Below, in pieces: positions 44,145-53,310 of a stretch of DNA of 64,000 nt. A program made the position numbers and the translations under genes. Under the pieces are notes generated by a model that saw nothing but the letters and a program-made list of their open reading frames with translations, made no database searches and was not told the origin of the DNA. This stretch comes from Halomicrobium salinisoli. Its GTDB lineage: Archaea; Halobacteriota; Halobacteria; Halobacteriales; Haloarculaceae. The DNA lies in contig NZ_CP084463.1 in the NCBI RefSeq assembly GCF_020405185.1, positions 2,108,001 through 2,172,000 of the forward strand, read 5' to 3'. The first letter of the stretch is position 1. Each line of letters starts with the position of its first letter.

Positions 44145-45983
44145 CTACTCGCCCCCGTCGCCGTCCGCCGTCAGTTCCGACGCGTCGGGCGTGGTCATGT
44201 CCGCCTCGATGGTCGCCCAGCCGTCGAAGTCCTCGGGGCTGTCCTCGCCCGACGAGTAGTCGTAGGCGTCACCGGGCGCGTTGTAGTTCATCACGCTCGG
44301 GTACGCGCCGTAGGGGTACCGGGACGCGTCGATCCCGCGGTAGTCGTACTCGCTCAGGCCGAGCGAGTGGCCGAGTTCGTGCATGAAGACCTGGCCCGTC
44401 CGGTCGCCACACTCCACGAGGAACCAGGGCTGCAGCCAGCGGGCGAAGCCGGTCGTGTCTCCGTCGGCGGTCCGCGCCTCGTCGGCCAGCAGCGCGTAGT
44501 GGTAGCCCTCGCCCTCGCGGTCGAAGTGCTCGGTCGCGTAGTCGCCGAGGTCGTTGCGGTCGCCGACGCGGCCGCCGCCGTAGACGACGTCCGCCTCGGG
44601 CACCGTCTCGTCCTCGATCAGGTGCAGCGAGATGCCCTCGGAGCCGTCGGGGTTGTCGACCGGCGACGTCTCGAACGCCTCGGTCAGGTTCGCCCGGGCC
44701 TCGTCGGAGAGCGAACAGCCCGGCGTGGCGTCGACCTCGACGTAGACGTCGGTCCGGGTCGGGTCGGCGCCGGGGAGCGTCTCCTCCGCGTTCACCTCGG
44801 CGCCGTCGGGGAGGCCGTCGCCGTCCGTGTCGGAGTCGTTCGGGTCGGTCCCGAGTTCACGCTCCCGGGCGTCGGAGAGGCCGTCGCCGTCGGAGTCGGT
44901 CGCGTTCGCATCGTCATCCGCGTTCGCAGCGTCGGTCGCGTTGGTCGCGTCGGCCGATTCCTCACCGCCGGACCCGTTTCCCTGGGCGCCCTCGCTCCCG
45001 AGATCGGCCAGGTTCGTCGGGGCGACTGCGCCCCCTCCGGACTCGCTGTCGTCGTCGGACGACGAGTCCTCAGCCTCGGCAGACTCGTCCGTCGCGGACT
45101 GTGTCTCGTCGGGGGCGCCCTCCTGCTGGTCCCCGGTCGCGGCGTCCCCGCCGTCGCTCTCGTCTGACGCGTTTCCGGGATCCGACGGGTCGGTCGGGTC
45201 GGTCCCCTGAAGCCACTCCTCGCCGTCGCCGACCCCGTCGCCGTCGGTGTCCCAGTCGGCCGGGTCGGTACCGATCTCGTCCTCGCGCTGGTCGGTCAGG
45301 CCGTCGCCGTCCGAGTCGGAGACGGACGGGTTCGAGTCGGGGTCGTTGGGATCCGTCCCGCGCTGCAGTTCGTCGTAGTCCGTGTAGCCGTCCCCGTCGG
45401 AGTCGCGCACGGGGAAGTCGTCGGCGTCGGTCGGGTCCGTCCCCGCCTCCTCTTCGGCGGCGTCCGAGAACCCGTCGCCGTCCGAGTCCGCGTCACCCGC
45501 GGGCGCCTCGCCCGCTGGCGTCTCCGTCTGCGAGTCCGTCCGGCTCTCCGTCGTCGTCTCGGTCGCAGTCTCCGGTTCCGTCACCGTCTCCGTGTCCGCC
45601 TCGGTCGCGCTCTCTGGCTCCGTTTCGGTCGCCGTCTCGGTCGTCTCGTCCGAGCCCGGATCCGTCGGGTCCGTCGGGTCGGTCCCCCGAAGGTACTCCT
45701 CGCCGTCGCCGATCCCGTCGCCGTCGGTGTCCCAGTCGGCCAGGTCGGTCCCGAGTTCGTCTTCCAGCTGGTCGGTCAGGCCGTCGCCGTCCGAGTCGGA
45801 GACGGACGGGTTCGAGTCGGGGTCGTTGGGGTCCGTCCCGCGCTCGCGCTCGTCGTAGTCGGTGTAGCCGTCCCCGTCGGAGTCGACCGGGTCGGCGGGC
45901 TGGGCGGCCGCCGGTCCGATCGCCAGCCCGACCAGCACGGCCAGCCCGACGGCGACCGCCGCCCAGCGCACCCCGGCTCTCAT
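44145..45983 (-). CDS. Secreted protein with thrombospondin type 3 repeats and metalloprotease-like C-terminus
   Basis: This 612-residue acidic protein has a signal peptide (about residues 1-27). Many calcium-binding thrombospondin type 3 repeats follow (DSDGDGYTDYDERERGTDP and the like), with Ser/Thr/Glu linkers between them. The C-terminal 200 residues start near PTRTDVYVEVDATPGC and carry the zinc motif HELGHSLGL (535-543) and a Met-turn-like SVMNYN. In metzincins the third ligand follows the second His by six residues; here that residue is Glu545, not His or Asp. The repeats probably stabilise the protein with calcium outside the cell. A longer start at 46004 is possible. The DNA shows a long internal repeat. 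Confidence 0.82.
   Translation of the reverse strand: MRAGVRWAAVAVGLAVLVGLAIGPAAAQPADPVDSDGDGYTDYDERERGTDPNDPDSNPSVSDSDGDGLTDQLEDELGTDLADWDTDGDGIGDGEEYLRGTDPTDPTDPGSDETTETATETEPESATEADTETVTEPETATETTTESRTDSQTETPAGEAPAGDADSDGDGFSDAAEEEAGTDPTDADDFPVRDSDGDGYTDYDELQRGTDPNDPDSNPSVSDSDGDGLTDQREDEIGTDPADWDTDGDGVGDGEEWLQGTDPTDPSDPGNASDESDGGDAATGDQQEGAPDETQSATDESAEAEDSSSDDDSESGGGAVAPTNLADLGSEGAQGNGSGGEESADATNATDAANADDDANATDSDGDGLSDARERELGTDPNDSDTDGDGLPDGAEVNAEETLPGADPTRTDVYVEVDATPGCSLSDEARANLTEAFETSPVDNPDGSEGISLHLIEDETVPEADVVYGGGRVGDRNDLGDYATEHFDREGEGYHYALLADEARTADGDTTGFARWLQPWFLVECGDRTGQVFMHELGHSLGLSEYDYRGIDASRYPYGAYPSVMNYNAPGDAYDYSSGEDSPEDFDGWATIEADMTTPDASELTADGDGGE
45241..45891 (-). repeat. Near-identical internal repeat of about 170 bp, 480 bp apart
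   Basis: The stretch 45241-45411 recurs at 45721-45891, an offset of exactly 480 bp (160 codons), with only scattered base changes. It encodes the SDSDGDGLTDQ and NPSVSDSDGDG type calcium-repeat block twice. The DNA likeness goes beyond what the protein repeat alone requires, which points to recent duplication or gene conversion within the gene. Confidence 0.75.
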
Positions 45984-46473
45984 CGGGGACCACCGTCCGT
46001 CCACCGCCCCAGAGGGGTCGGGGTCGTTCGTCCAGCGACACTGCGTCGGTCGTCAGTCCACGTCCCGCACCGCCTTCGGTGGGAAGGCATACGCCGCCCT
46101 CTGTGATTTTTGGGTATTGTTATTGGGCGGAAAACGCCGGTAACGTCGGCCTGTGGCGGTCGGCGAGGGGGCGGCGCGGCGGCGTCCGCCCGTCGCCACC
46201 GTCACCGTGGCCCGGACTGGAAAGGAGGCGTGAACGCCGGTCTCGCACGACCTTTCGGCGTGCTAAGGCCGGGTTACCGTCCCCGTATCGTCGGTTCCGT
46301 TTCGAGACCTGTCGGCCAGCCCGGACGAGCGGTGGTCCGATCCCGGACCCCGCGCCGATGGAATCCAGCGGGGACTCGGGCACTCGTGAGATCGGTCGAA
46401 AGAACGGGCGGGCGTGAGCGACCCTACCGCGAGAACTACCGTCCGAACACGAGGACGGAGAGTCCCGTCGGCG
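45984..46473. other. 490-nt gap without a recognisable gene
   Basis: The minus strand near 46107-46117 has CCCAAAAATCAC, a possible promoter for the thrombospondin-repeat gene, with a leader over 100 nt. The remainder is GC-rich, with open frames of Arg- and Pro-rich composition that do not look like proteins. I see no RNA gene or strong repeat. Confidence 0.45.
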
Positions 46474-47868
46474 TTACGCCAGCGGGAAGATCGACGAGAG
46501 GAACAGCGTCGTGATCAGGCCGGTGACCGCAATGAGCGTCGTCAGGACGGTCCAGGTGCGCAGCGTCTCGCCCTGGGTGAGCCCACCGATCTCCTTGACC
46601 AGCCAGAACCCGGAGTCGTTGTACCACGAGCAGATGTTGCCGCCGGCGCCGATCGCCATCACGAGGTAGGCGGGGTGGACGGACAGCGCCGAGATCTGGG
46701 GCGCCATGATGCCCGCGGTGGTGAGCATTGCGGCGGTGGCCGAACCCTGTGCGATCCGGACGACCGCGGCGATGAGCCAGGCGGTGACGATCATCGGGAT
46801 ACCGACACCGCTCAGCGCGGCGGTGATGTAATCGCCGAGGCCGGAGGCCGCCAGCAGCGCGCCGAACGCCCCGCCGGCCGCGGTGATCGCGGCGATGTTG
46901 CCACCGCTCTTGAGCGCCTCGGTGAGTTCCTCGGTCCACTCGTCGCGGTCCATGCCGCTGTACCGGTAGAACGTCCACGCCGCGACCAGGGCGGCGACGG
47001 TCAGCGCGACGTTCTTGTCCCCGAGGAACGCCACGACGGGCTGAACCTCCGCCAGCGCCGGCCAGACCTCCTGGAAGGCGTCCACGGCGGTCGCCGCGCC
47101 GACCAGCACCACTGCGAGGAGGATCGGCAGCGAGGACTCGAGGACGCCGGGGAGACTGCTGGTGTCCCGGTTCGCGATGTCCTCCAGTTCCTCGGTCGAG
47201 CTCGCCATGGCGTCCCGCAGCGGGATGTCCATGCGCGCGTTGAGCCAGCGCCCGTAACCGATGCCGGCGACGAGGGCCGCGGGAATCGCCATCGCGACGC
47301 CGAGCAGCATCGTGATGCCGAGGTCGACGCCGAGCTCGGCGGCGACCGCGAGCGGGCCGGGCGTCGGCGGGACGAACACGTGCGCCGTCGCGGCGCCGGC
47401 GCCGACGACCACGATGAACAGCGTGTAGTCACGGCCGACGCGGGCCCGCATCGAGCGGGCCAGCGGCGCCATCAGGTAGAACACGCTGTCGAAGAACACC
47501 GGAATCGCGAGGACGCTACTGCTTCCCCACAGCGCGATGTCGGAGTTCTCCTCGCCGAGCAGGTTCTGGAACCCGCGGACGATGCGCTGAGCCGCGCCGC
47601 TCTCCAGCATCGACTTACCGATGACCGCGGCCATCAGTATCGGTATCCCGATTCCGGCCATTCCGCTGCCGAACGCGTCCGCCGTCGCCGTCGCCGCCTC
47701 CGGCAGAGCGAAGTCCTGCACGAAGGCGGCGTTGATCACGCCGACGAAGAAAGCCGCCATGATCAGCCCGACGAACGCTGGTAGATCCATCACGACCAAC
47801 AGTAACACGACCGCTGCGAGTCCGAGAAGGAACGTCAGCAGCGGACTGTGTGCGAATTCGATTGCCAT
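46474..47868 (-). CDS. GntP family permease (gluconate / sugar-acid)
   Basis: This 464-residue transporter has about 12-14 helices. The GntP hallmarks are ALWGSSSVLAIPVFFDSVFYLMAPLARSM, HVFVPPTPGPLAVA and the C-terminal RIAQGSATAAMLTTAG with GGNICSWYNDSGFWLVKEIGG. GntP proteins import gluconate and related sugar acids with protons. Haloarchaea use gluconate or galactonate through a semi-phosphorylative Entner-Doudoroff path. No catabolic genes for it are next to this gene. An AT-rich promoter with an inverted repeat lies upstream. Confidence 0.93.
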   Translation of the reverse strand: MAIEFAHSPLLTFLLGLAAVVLLLVVMDLPAFVGLIMAAFFVGVINAAFVQDFALPEAATATADAFGSGMAGIGIPILMAAVIGKSMLESGAAQRIVRGFQNLLGEENSDIALWGSSSVLAIPVFFDSVFYLMAPLARSMRARVGRDYTLFIVVVGAGAATAHVFVPPTPGPLAVAAELGVDLGITMLLGVAMAIPAALVAGIGYGRWLNARMDIPLRDAMASSTEELEDIANRDTSSLPGVLESSLPILLAVVLVGAATAVDAFQEVWPALAEVQPVVAFLGDKNVALTVAALVAAWTFYRYSGMDRDEWTEELTEALKSGGNIAAITAAGGAFGALLAASGLGDYITAALSGVGIPMIVTAWLIAAVVRIAQGSATAAMLTTAGIMAPQISALSVHPAYLVMAIGAGGNICSWYNDSGFWLVKEIGGLTQGETLRTWTVLTTLIAVTGLITTLFLSSIFPLA

Positions 47869-47902
47869 CTGTTACTACCTCACGTCACTACTGCCTGTAC
47901 TA

Positions 47903-47989
47903 CAATTATAAATAACTATTGGTGCCGTATAGTTTTATTAGACGTTTGACTCCATCGCCGTATTGCGATTCTATCTAGAATGGATAGAA
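47903..47989 (-). promoter_or_regulatory. gntP promoter and upstream inverted repeat
   Basis: The minus-strand TTATTTATAA (47907-47916) stands about 40 nt before the ATG and fits TATA. Further upstream, TTCTATCTAGAATGGATAGAA (47969-47989) is an inverted repeat of 7-bp arms around 7 nt. The location upstream of TATA suits an activator such as the IclR/GFo type regulators known for haloarchaeal sugar genes. The surrounding 150 bp is unusually AT-rich for this genome. Confidence 0.5.
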
Positions 47990-48009
47990 CTCTAACTATA
48001 ATGCCTTTT

Positions 48010-48355
48010 TATACTATATAACGAACGAGGGTGTTCACCGGTCGGCTCTTCGCGCGGTGCGGTCGACGTCCGGGAGAATGCGGACGCGTCGAGCGGTCGG
48101 CGATGCGTCCGGGGGAGAAGACCGACAGTCGGCCAGCGATGCCACTGGGCGGTCGGACGATCGCAAAAAACCGACGAAAGCGGTTCCCGGGAGACTCCCG
48201 CTGGTCGTCTCCCGGGGCAGTCTCACGCAGTTCGACTGGACGGCCGGAGGGCAGACCCCTCCGAGCCCGGCCTCACGAAGTTCGGCCGGACGCCGAAAGG
48301 CTCGCTGCGCTCGCCTTTCGAGCCCGCACTCACTACGTTCGTGCGGACGCCGGCG
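48010..48355. repeat. Tandem hairpin units after secY
   Basis: Three tandem units run from about 48217 to 48350. Each has the form CYCACNNAGTTCG (or CTCACTACGTTCG), followed by a GGACG and a GC-rich hairpin, for example CGAAAGGCTCGCTGCGCTCGCCTTTCG split by a loop. The array begins right at the secY stop and probably forms a stack of RNA hairpins that ends or protects the ribosomal mRNA. The preceding 200 nt (48010-48216) hold no supported gene. Confidence 0.6.
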
Positions 48356-49825
48356 TTACCCGAACATCTGGCGCATCATCGGGTGCATCTCCATGAGCTG
48401 CTCCTCGGCGATCTCCTCGTACAGCTTGTACGTGATGGAGACCGTCAGCAGCAGGCCCGTACCGGAGACGTCCCCGATGGTACCCAGCATGTTGGCCATG
48501 ACGGCCAGCAGTCCGACGAGCGCGCCGCCGATGACCGTCACCTGCGGGATGTAGCGCTCGAGGACCTTCTCGATGACGCCGACGTTCTGCCGGAAGCCGG
48601 GGATCTGCATCCCGGAGTTGTGGATCTGCTGGGCGGTCGACTCCGGACCCATGTCCGTCGTCTCGACCCAGAAGACCGCGAAGATCGCGCCGCCGACGAC
48701 CATCACCGTCAGGTCGATGCCGACGCGCAGCAGCACCTTCGCGGCCGGCTGGCTGGCCTCACCGAGCCACCACATCCAGTCGCCCGGAGACTGGATCGGT
48801 GCCAGGTAGTAGAACAGCCCGCCGGTCGGGTTGCCGTTGCTGTAGGTGCCCAGCCACCCGGGCATGTTCCCGAGCTGCTGGTTGAGGATCTGGCCCAGGA
48901 ACTGCAGGTTGGCCTGGAGCGCCCGGACGAGGATCATCGGCAGGACGCTCGCGTAGATGAGCTTCACGGGGAAGCGACCGCGCGCGCCCTTGACCCGCGC
49001 GTTCGACAGCGGGATCTCGACCCGGACGGACTCGGCGTACACGACCACGACGAAGATGAGCACCGTCGTGATCAGCGCCAGGATGTCGCCCGAGCCGAAG
49101 ATCAGCGTCTGGAGGCCGTTCGGCGAGAGCACCTGGACGTTCGCGTCGCCGAGGATGATGCTGTACCAGGTGGCCAGCAGACCGGGCTCCTGAGCGCCGA
49201 GGATCGGGTGGCCGAACATACCGCCCATCAGCCGCTGGCTCACGCCGGCGACGATGAACAGGCCGATACCGCTCCCGACGCCCCACTTGGAGATGACCTC
49301 GTCCATGAACAGGATGAGGACGCCACCGGCGGCGATCTGGGCGAAGATCAGCCACTGCACGGCCACGAGCGGCACGCCCAGCGACTGGGCGACCGCCGGG
49401 TCCGCCGGCAGGAAGTTGCCGGCGAACACCATCGGCAGGCCGGTCAGGCAGATCATCACCAGCACCAGGAACTTCTGGAGGCCCTGGTAGAGGATCTGGT
49501 CCCGGGGGTTGTTCTGGGTGTCCAGACCAAGCAGGTTCGCACCGCCCAGCAGCTGCAGGACGATGCTGGCCGTCACGATGGGGCCGATCCCCAGCTGCAT
49601 GATGCTCCCCTGGCCCACCGCCAGGATCGAACTGAACCGCCCGAAGACGGACCCCTGGTTCGGATCGTAGTTGAGGCCGAACAGCAGCACGTTCGTCAGG
49701 AAGAAGTACAGGACGAGCACGCCCCCCGTCCACGCGAGCTTGCGCTTGAACGGGACGTGTCCCTCCGGCCGGCGGACTGCCGGCATCCTGACGAGCACCG
49801 GTTCGGCGGCGTCCTTCCAGCTCAT
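48356..49825 (-). CDS. secY: SecY, protein translocase channel
   Basis: SecY is the Sec61-alpha-type pore for protein export and membrane insertion. This 489-residue protein has ten main membrane helices. Typical archaeal features are the N-terminal FKRKLAWTGGVLVLYFFLTN, QLLGGANLLGLD and MMRQMFG at the C-terminus. It ends the spc ribosomal operon, as in most archaea, 4 nt after the L15 stop. It is expected to work with SecE and Sec-beta, which are encoded elsewhere. In many haloarchaea adk follows secY; here a repeat array and gntP follow. Confidence 0.97.
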   Translation of the reverse strand: MSWKDAAEPVLVRMPAVRRPEGHVPFKRKLAWTGGVLVLYFFLTNVLLFGLNYDPNQGSVFGRFSSILAVGQGSIMQLGIGPIVTASIVLQLLGGANLLGLDTQNNPRDQILYQGLQKFLVLVMICLTGLPMVFAGNFLPADPAVAQSLGVPLVAVQWLIFAQIAAGGVLILFMDEVISKWGVGSGIGLFIVAGVSQRLMGGMFGHPILGAQEPGLLATWYSIILGDANVQVLSPNGLQTLIFGSGDILALITTVLIFVVVVYAESVRVEIPLSNARVKGARGRFPVKLIYASVLPMILVRALQANLQFLGQILNQQLGNMPGWLGTYSNGNPTGGLFYYLAPIQSPGDWMWWLGEASQPAAKVLLRVGIDLTVMVVGGAIFAVFWVETTDMGPESTAQQIHNSGMQIPGFRQNVGVIEKVLERYIPQVTVIGGALVGLLAVMANMLGTIGDVSGTGLLLTVSITYKLYEEIAEEQLMEMHPMMRQMFG

Positions 49826-49829
49826 TGCT

Positions 49830-50327
49830 TTATTCCTCGTCGGTCTCGTCGTCTTCGTCGTCGGCCCGGGCCTCGGCCCGCTCCTGGCCGCGCTCGGTCA
49901 GCTCGACGCTGCCGCCGGCGGCCTCGACCTTCTCGCGGGCGCCCGCGGAGAAGGCGTCGGCGACCAGCTCCAGCTCGTTGCGGACCTGGCCGGTACCGAG
50001 GACCTTCACGGCGTCGACCTCGTGGCCGTCGTCGACGACGTCGCGGACGTCGATCCGATAGCCGCCGTCGGTCTCCTCGGCGACGTCCTCGGCCGCGAGG
50101 AGCGCGGCGTCCTCGTCGAGTTCGCGGACGTCGACCTCCGCGATGTCCTCCTTGACCTTCTCGGGACGGTCGAACCCCGACTTGCCGAGCGGTTCGTGGT
50201 TGTGGAACTCGTGCTTGTCGCGCCCGGCCGCGCCGCGGCCGCCCCGGTGGCCGGCCCCGCGGCGGTTCTTGTGGGAACCGCCGCCGTGCGTGCGCGAGCC
50301 GCGCTGTCGCTTTTTCTTGCTGGTCAT
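49830..50327 (-). CDS. rpl15: Ribosomal protein uL15
   Basis: This 165-residue large-subunit protein starts MTSKKKRQRGSRTHGGGSHKNRRGAGHRGGRGAAG region in the basic, Gly-rich N-terminal arm that threads into 23S rRNA. The globular C-terminal half follows and ends in an acidic tail (EARADDEDDETDEE). Such tails are common in haloarchaeal ribosomal proteins. Its ATG overlaps the uL30 stop. Confidence 0.96.
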   Translation of the reverse strand: MTSKKKRQRGSRTHGGGSHKNRRGAGHRGGRGAAGRDKHEFHNHEPLGKSGFDRPEKVKEDIAEVDVRELDEDAALLAAEDVAEETDGGYRIDVRDVVDDGHEVDAVKVLGTGQVRNELELVADAFSAGAREKVEAAGGSVELTERGQERAEARADDEDDETDEE

Positions 50328-50791
50328 TATCGCATCGCCTCCAGGAGGTCGTCGATGGCCTCGGTGTCGTGCTTGCCGAGCTGGCCCCCCTCCGTGATGG
50401 GGTGCTTGAGCCCGTCGTGGCCGCCGCGGGGCGGGTGCAGACGGAGCGTCGGCGAGAGACCCTCGTCCTGCAGCTTCGTCTCCTCGTCGAGCAGCGCCTC
50501 GGCGAGGGCCGGGATGTCGTCGTAGTCGGTGTTCTCGGCGACCCAGTCGTCGTCGACGTCGGCGTCGCCCTCGACGGGCTCGGCGCGGCGCGCGATGAGA
50601 CGCTCGACCGTCTCCTGGCTGGGCTCGCCGTGGGCGACGAAGTCGTTGACCTTCGCCACCATGCCCCGGTACGTGTCCGTCTCCGGGACGAACGTGCAGT
50701 GGTTCACTTCGTGGACGTTGAGCATCTCCAGGGTGTCCGCGATGTCCTGGTTCATGTTCACGTCGCCGCGGATCTGGACGAGTGCCTTCAT
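50327..50791 (-). CDS. rpl30: Ribosomal protein uL30
   Basis: This 154-residue protein is the archaeal/eukaryotic L7-type uL30, longer than the 60-residue bacterial protein. The core starts [14 protein letters not shown] and carries HTCT-like HEVNHCTFVPETDTYRG. The C-terminal part has LRLHPPRGGHDGLK, which binds rRNA. The start overlaps the uS5 stop by one base. The order uS5-uL30-uL15 is the standard spc order. Confidence 0.96.
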   Translation of the reverse strand: MKALVQIRGDVNMNQDIADTLEMLNVHEVNHCTFVPETDTYRGMVAKVNDFVAHGEPSQETVERLIARRAEPVEGDADVDDDWVAENTDYDDIPALAEALLDEETKLQDEGLSPTLRLHPPRGGHDGLKHPITEGGQLGKHDTEAIDDLLEAMR

Positions 50792-51423
50792 CACTCGATC
50801 ACCTCGCGCTTCTCGAACGTGCGCTCGGGCACGCGCGCTTCGGCCGTGTTCTTCAGGGCGTTGAACGTCGCCTTGGCGAAGTTGACCGTCGTGCGCGTGT
50901 TGCCCGAGGAGCGCGTCCAGATGTCCTCGATGCCTGCGAGTTCGAGAACCTTTCGGACGGTCTCCCCGCCCGCCAGGCCCAGCCCGCGCGGGGCGGGCTG
51001 GAGCTCGACCTCGACGCTGCCGGCCTTGCCGGTGGTTCGCAGCGCGACCGTGTGGGGGCGGCCGCAGCCACACTCCCAGGACCCACAGCCCCGGGAGACG
51101 TCGATGAGGTTGAGCTTCCCGATGTTGATGGCCTTCTGGATCGCACCGCCGACCTGGTCGTCACGCCCCTCGGCGTAGCCGACGAGGCCGTCGCGGTTGC
51201 CCACCACGACGACGCAGCGGAACTTGACCCGGCGCCCGGAGTCGGTCATGCGCTGGACCATGTTGATGTCCAGCACCTCGTCCTCCAGGTCCGGGACCAG
51301 CTGGTCGACGATCTCCGGTTCCTTCAGCGGCAGGCCCGAGTTGAGGGCCTCCTGCATCGTGTCGATCTCGCCGTCCGCGACCTGTCGACCAAGCCGCGTC
51401 CGGGGCTCCCATCCATTACTCAT
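50791..51423 (-). CDS. rps5: Ribosomal protein uS5
   Basis: This is the 210-residue small-subunit protein that helps shape the mRNA entry site and fidelity. The double-stranded RNA-binding fold shows [23 protein letters not shown]. The S5 C-terminal domain has [19 protein letters not shown], and [20 protein letters not shown] between them is the archaeal Cys-rich loop. Its stop overlaps the uL30 start, and its start overlaps the uL18 stop by 4 nt. Confidence 0.97.
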   Translation of the reverse strand: MSNGWEPRTRLGRQVADGEIDTMQEALNSGLPLKEPEIVDQLVPDLEDEVLDINMVQRMTDSGRRVKFRCVVVVGNRDGLVGYAEGRDDQVGGAIQKAINIGKLNLIDVSRGCGSWECGCGRPHTVALRTTGKAGSVEVELQPAPRGLGLAGGETVRKVLELAGIEDIWTRSSGNTRTTVNFAKATFNALKNTAEARVPERTFEKREVIE

Positions 51424-51980
51424 AGTTCATCTGCCTCCAGTAGCGTCTCGCGGATCTCGTCGAAGTGCTCCGGCAGTTCCGTCGCGTCGAACTCCCCGCC
51501 ATACAGGTCGCCATCGACCTGCTCGGCGTACTCGGCGACGTGGGCACCGCGCGTGCGCTGCCAGTCGGCGAGCACGTCGTCATTGTGGGGGATCTCGAGA
51601 CCCGCGTCGATTGCACCTTCCTGTACTGCGAACACCTTGCTGCCGGGCGTCGGGGTGTTGAGCCCGATGTCCAGCACCGCCTCCTCGACGCCCGCCTCGA
51701 CGGCGCGGCGCCCCGCGAGGAGACCGGTGAGGTAGGCCGCGGGCACGTTGCCCGTCGGGGCCTCCCAGCCGAAGTCGCGCAGGTCGCGCGACTCGGCGGC
51801 AGCAAGCGTTCGATCGCCGTCGGGCCCGACCGTCACCAGCTGCGCCCTGACGTGCTTGTTGCTCTTGCGAGCAACGAGGCGGGGCTTGCCGGATTTCAGC
51901 AGGCGCAACCGCTGATGGTAGTCCGTACGGGCCTCGCGGCGTCGCCGCATCGGCACCGTGTATCGTGGTCCTGTCGCCAT
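51420..51980 (-). CDS. rpl18: Ribosomal protein uL18
   Basis: This 186-residue protein binds 5S rRNA in the central protuberance. It starts [20 protein letters not shown], with basic N-terminal residues that contact 5S rRNA, and continues with [21 protein letters not shown]. Archaeal length is usual. The start overlaps the L19e stop by one base. Confidence 0.96.
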   Translation of the reverse strand: MATGPRYTVPMRRRREARTDYHQRLRLLKSGKPRLVARKSNKHVRAQLVTVGPDGDRTLAAAESRDLRDFGWEAPTGNVPAAYLTGLLAGRRAVEAGVEEAVLDIGLNTPTPGSKVFAVQEGAIDAGLEIPHNDDVLADWQRTRGAHVAEYAEQVDGDLYGGEFDATELPEHFDEIRETLLEADEL

Positions 51981-52432
51981 TATTCGTCACCGTAGTTTGC
52001 TTCGACGTACCGTTCGAGGTCGGCGACGCTGTCGAACTCGCCGCCGCCCGCCCGGTCGTACAGTTCGCGGTACTCCGAGCTATCGAGCGTGCCCTCTTCG
52101 TCGCGGAGTTCCTTGAGTCGGTTCCGCTGCGCGCGGATCCGGGACTCCCAGTCCTCCTTGGGATCCTGCCGGGCGCCGGCCTTCCCCTTGCGGGAGCCGG
52201 GACCCGACTGGTGCCCGTAGGCACGCTTCGCCTGGCGCTCCCGCGCGCGACCGCGCGAGTTGCCCGTGGCGTCTTTCGCCTCGATGGCGCCCTCGTCGAT
52301 CAGTTCGCGGACGTCCTCGCGGGTGATCGCGTCGGCCAGGTCGCCCTGCCGTTCAGGGTCGAACCAGACCTTGTTCTTCCCGACGTCGAGGATGTCCGCT
52401 GCGAGTCGCTTCTGTGCGCTCAGGTCAGTCAT
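51980..52432 (-). CDS. rpl19e: Ribosomal protein eL19
   Basis: eL19 is found only in archaea and eukaryotes. This 150-residue protein shows [23 protein letters not shown] at the N-terminus and the basic [26 protein letters not shown] helix-linker that crosses the ribosome surface. The 5' end overlaps the L32e stop by 4 nt. It forms one of the intersubunit bridges in known structures. Confidence 0.96.
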   Translation of the reverse strand: MTDLSAQKRLAADILDVGKNKVWFDPERQGDLADAITREDVRELIDEGAIEAKDATGNSRGRARERQAKRAYGHQSGPGSRKGKAGARQDPKEDWESRIRAQRNRLKELRDEEGTLDSSEYRELYDRAGGGEFDSVADLERYVEANYGDE

Positions 52433-53310
52433 TCTGACACCTCCACTTCCTCGTAGGTGGGGTTGAGCACGCGGATGCCCTCTTCCTCGGCGACCTCCTC
52501 GATGCGCTCGCGCTTGCGAGCGCCGACCTTGGAGGCGATCCGGACGGCCTCCGTGTCGCCGTCGACGCCGTCGAGGTCGTCCACGTTGTGCACGCGGACC
52601 TCCTCGAAGCCGGAAGGGTGCTTGCCGCGCACCGCCTTCGGGCTGCGGAAGCCGGCCTCGACGGTGTCGCCTTTGCCCTTGACGCCGCGGCGCTGCTTCG
52701 AGAGCGTACCGCGGGGCTTGCGCCAGGAGGTCGGCACGCGCTTTTTCTTGTGGTAGTCCTGGCGGTTGAACTGGGGCTTGCCGACGCGCCGACGCTGTTC
52801 GAGGAGCCGCTCTTCCTCCTCGTCGAGGTCGGGCGTCTTGTCGACGAGCCCGCGCGGACGGAGTTCGGTTTCGACGTCCTCCGCCGTCTCCTCGGGCTCC
52901 TCGGGTTCCTCTTCCTCGACCTCGGCCTCGGTCTCCTCTTCGACCTCGAGACCGCCGACGTCCGCCTTGATGCGGGCCGCCAGCGCGTTCCCGATGCCGC
53001 TGACGTCGGCCAGGTCGGACTGGTCGGCGCCGCGGACGTCGTCCACGGTCTGGAAGCCGGCCTCGCGGAGCGACTCCGCCTTCGAGGGGCCGACGCCGCT
53101 GATGTCGGTCAGGTCCTCGAACTCGTCGTCCTGCTCGTCCTCGGCCTCCGCTTCCGCTTCGGCCTCCTCGGCGCGCTGGTCGGGGTCCTCGGCGGGTTCG
53201 CCGGCCGAGGGGTCTTCGGACTCGATGTCCTCCTCGGCGGTCTCCCCCTGCGGGAGCCCCGACTCGTCCGCGTTGGCGTCGGTGGTTCGTGCGTTGTCGT
53301 CGTCAGCCAT
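52429..53310 (-). CDS. rpl32e: Ribosomal protein eL32 with long acidic N-terminal extension and helix-hairpin-helix region
   Basis: The C-terminal 130 residues of this 293-residue protein are the conserved eL32 core, with [19 protein letters not shown] and [19 protein letters not shown]. The first 60 residues are acidic and probably disordered. Residues about 65-115 carry two helix-hairpin-helix motifs, [18 protein letters not shown] and [20 protein letters not shown], which in other proteins bind DNA. Haloarchaeal eL32 is known to have an N-terminal extension of this kind; this one seems long. The extension may bind nucleic acid or be removed. Confidence 0.95.
   Translation of the reverse strand: MADDDNARTTDANADESGLPQGETAEEDIESEDPSAGEPAEDPDQRAEEAEAEAEAEDEQDDEFEDLTDISGVGPSKAESLREAGFQTVDDVRGADQSDLADVSGIGNALAARIKADVGGLEVEEETEAEVEEEEPEEPEETAEDVETELRPRGLVDKTPDLDEEEERLLEQRRRVGKPQFNRQDYHKKKRVPTSWRKPRGTLSKQRRGVKGKGDTVEAGFRSPKAVRGKHPSGFEEVRVHNVDDLDGVDGDTEAVRIASKVGARKRERIEEVAEEEGIRVLNPTYEEVEVSE

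Noticed and set aside
45984..46473. Possible small gene before gntP/metalloprotease
   Set aside because: The frames here are Arg/Pro-rich, lack start signals and show no conserved motif.
48217..48350. Possible CRISPR array after secY
   Set aside because: The units follow each other directly without unique spacers of constant length, and each unit is itself hairpin-like and variable. No cas genes are nearby.
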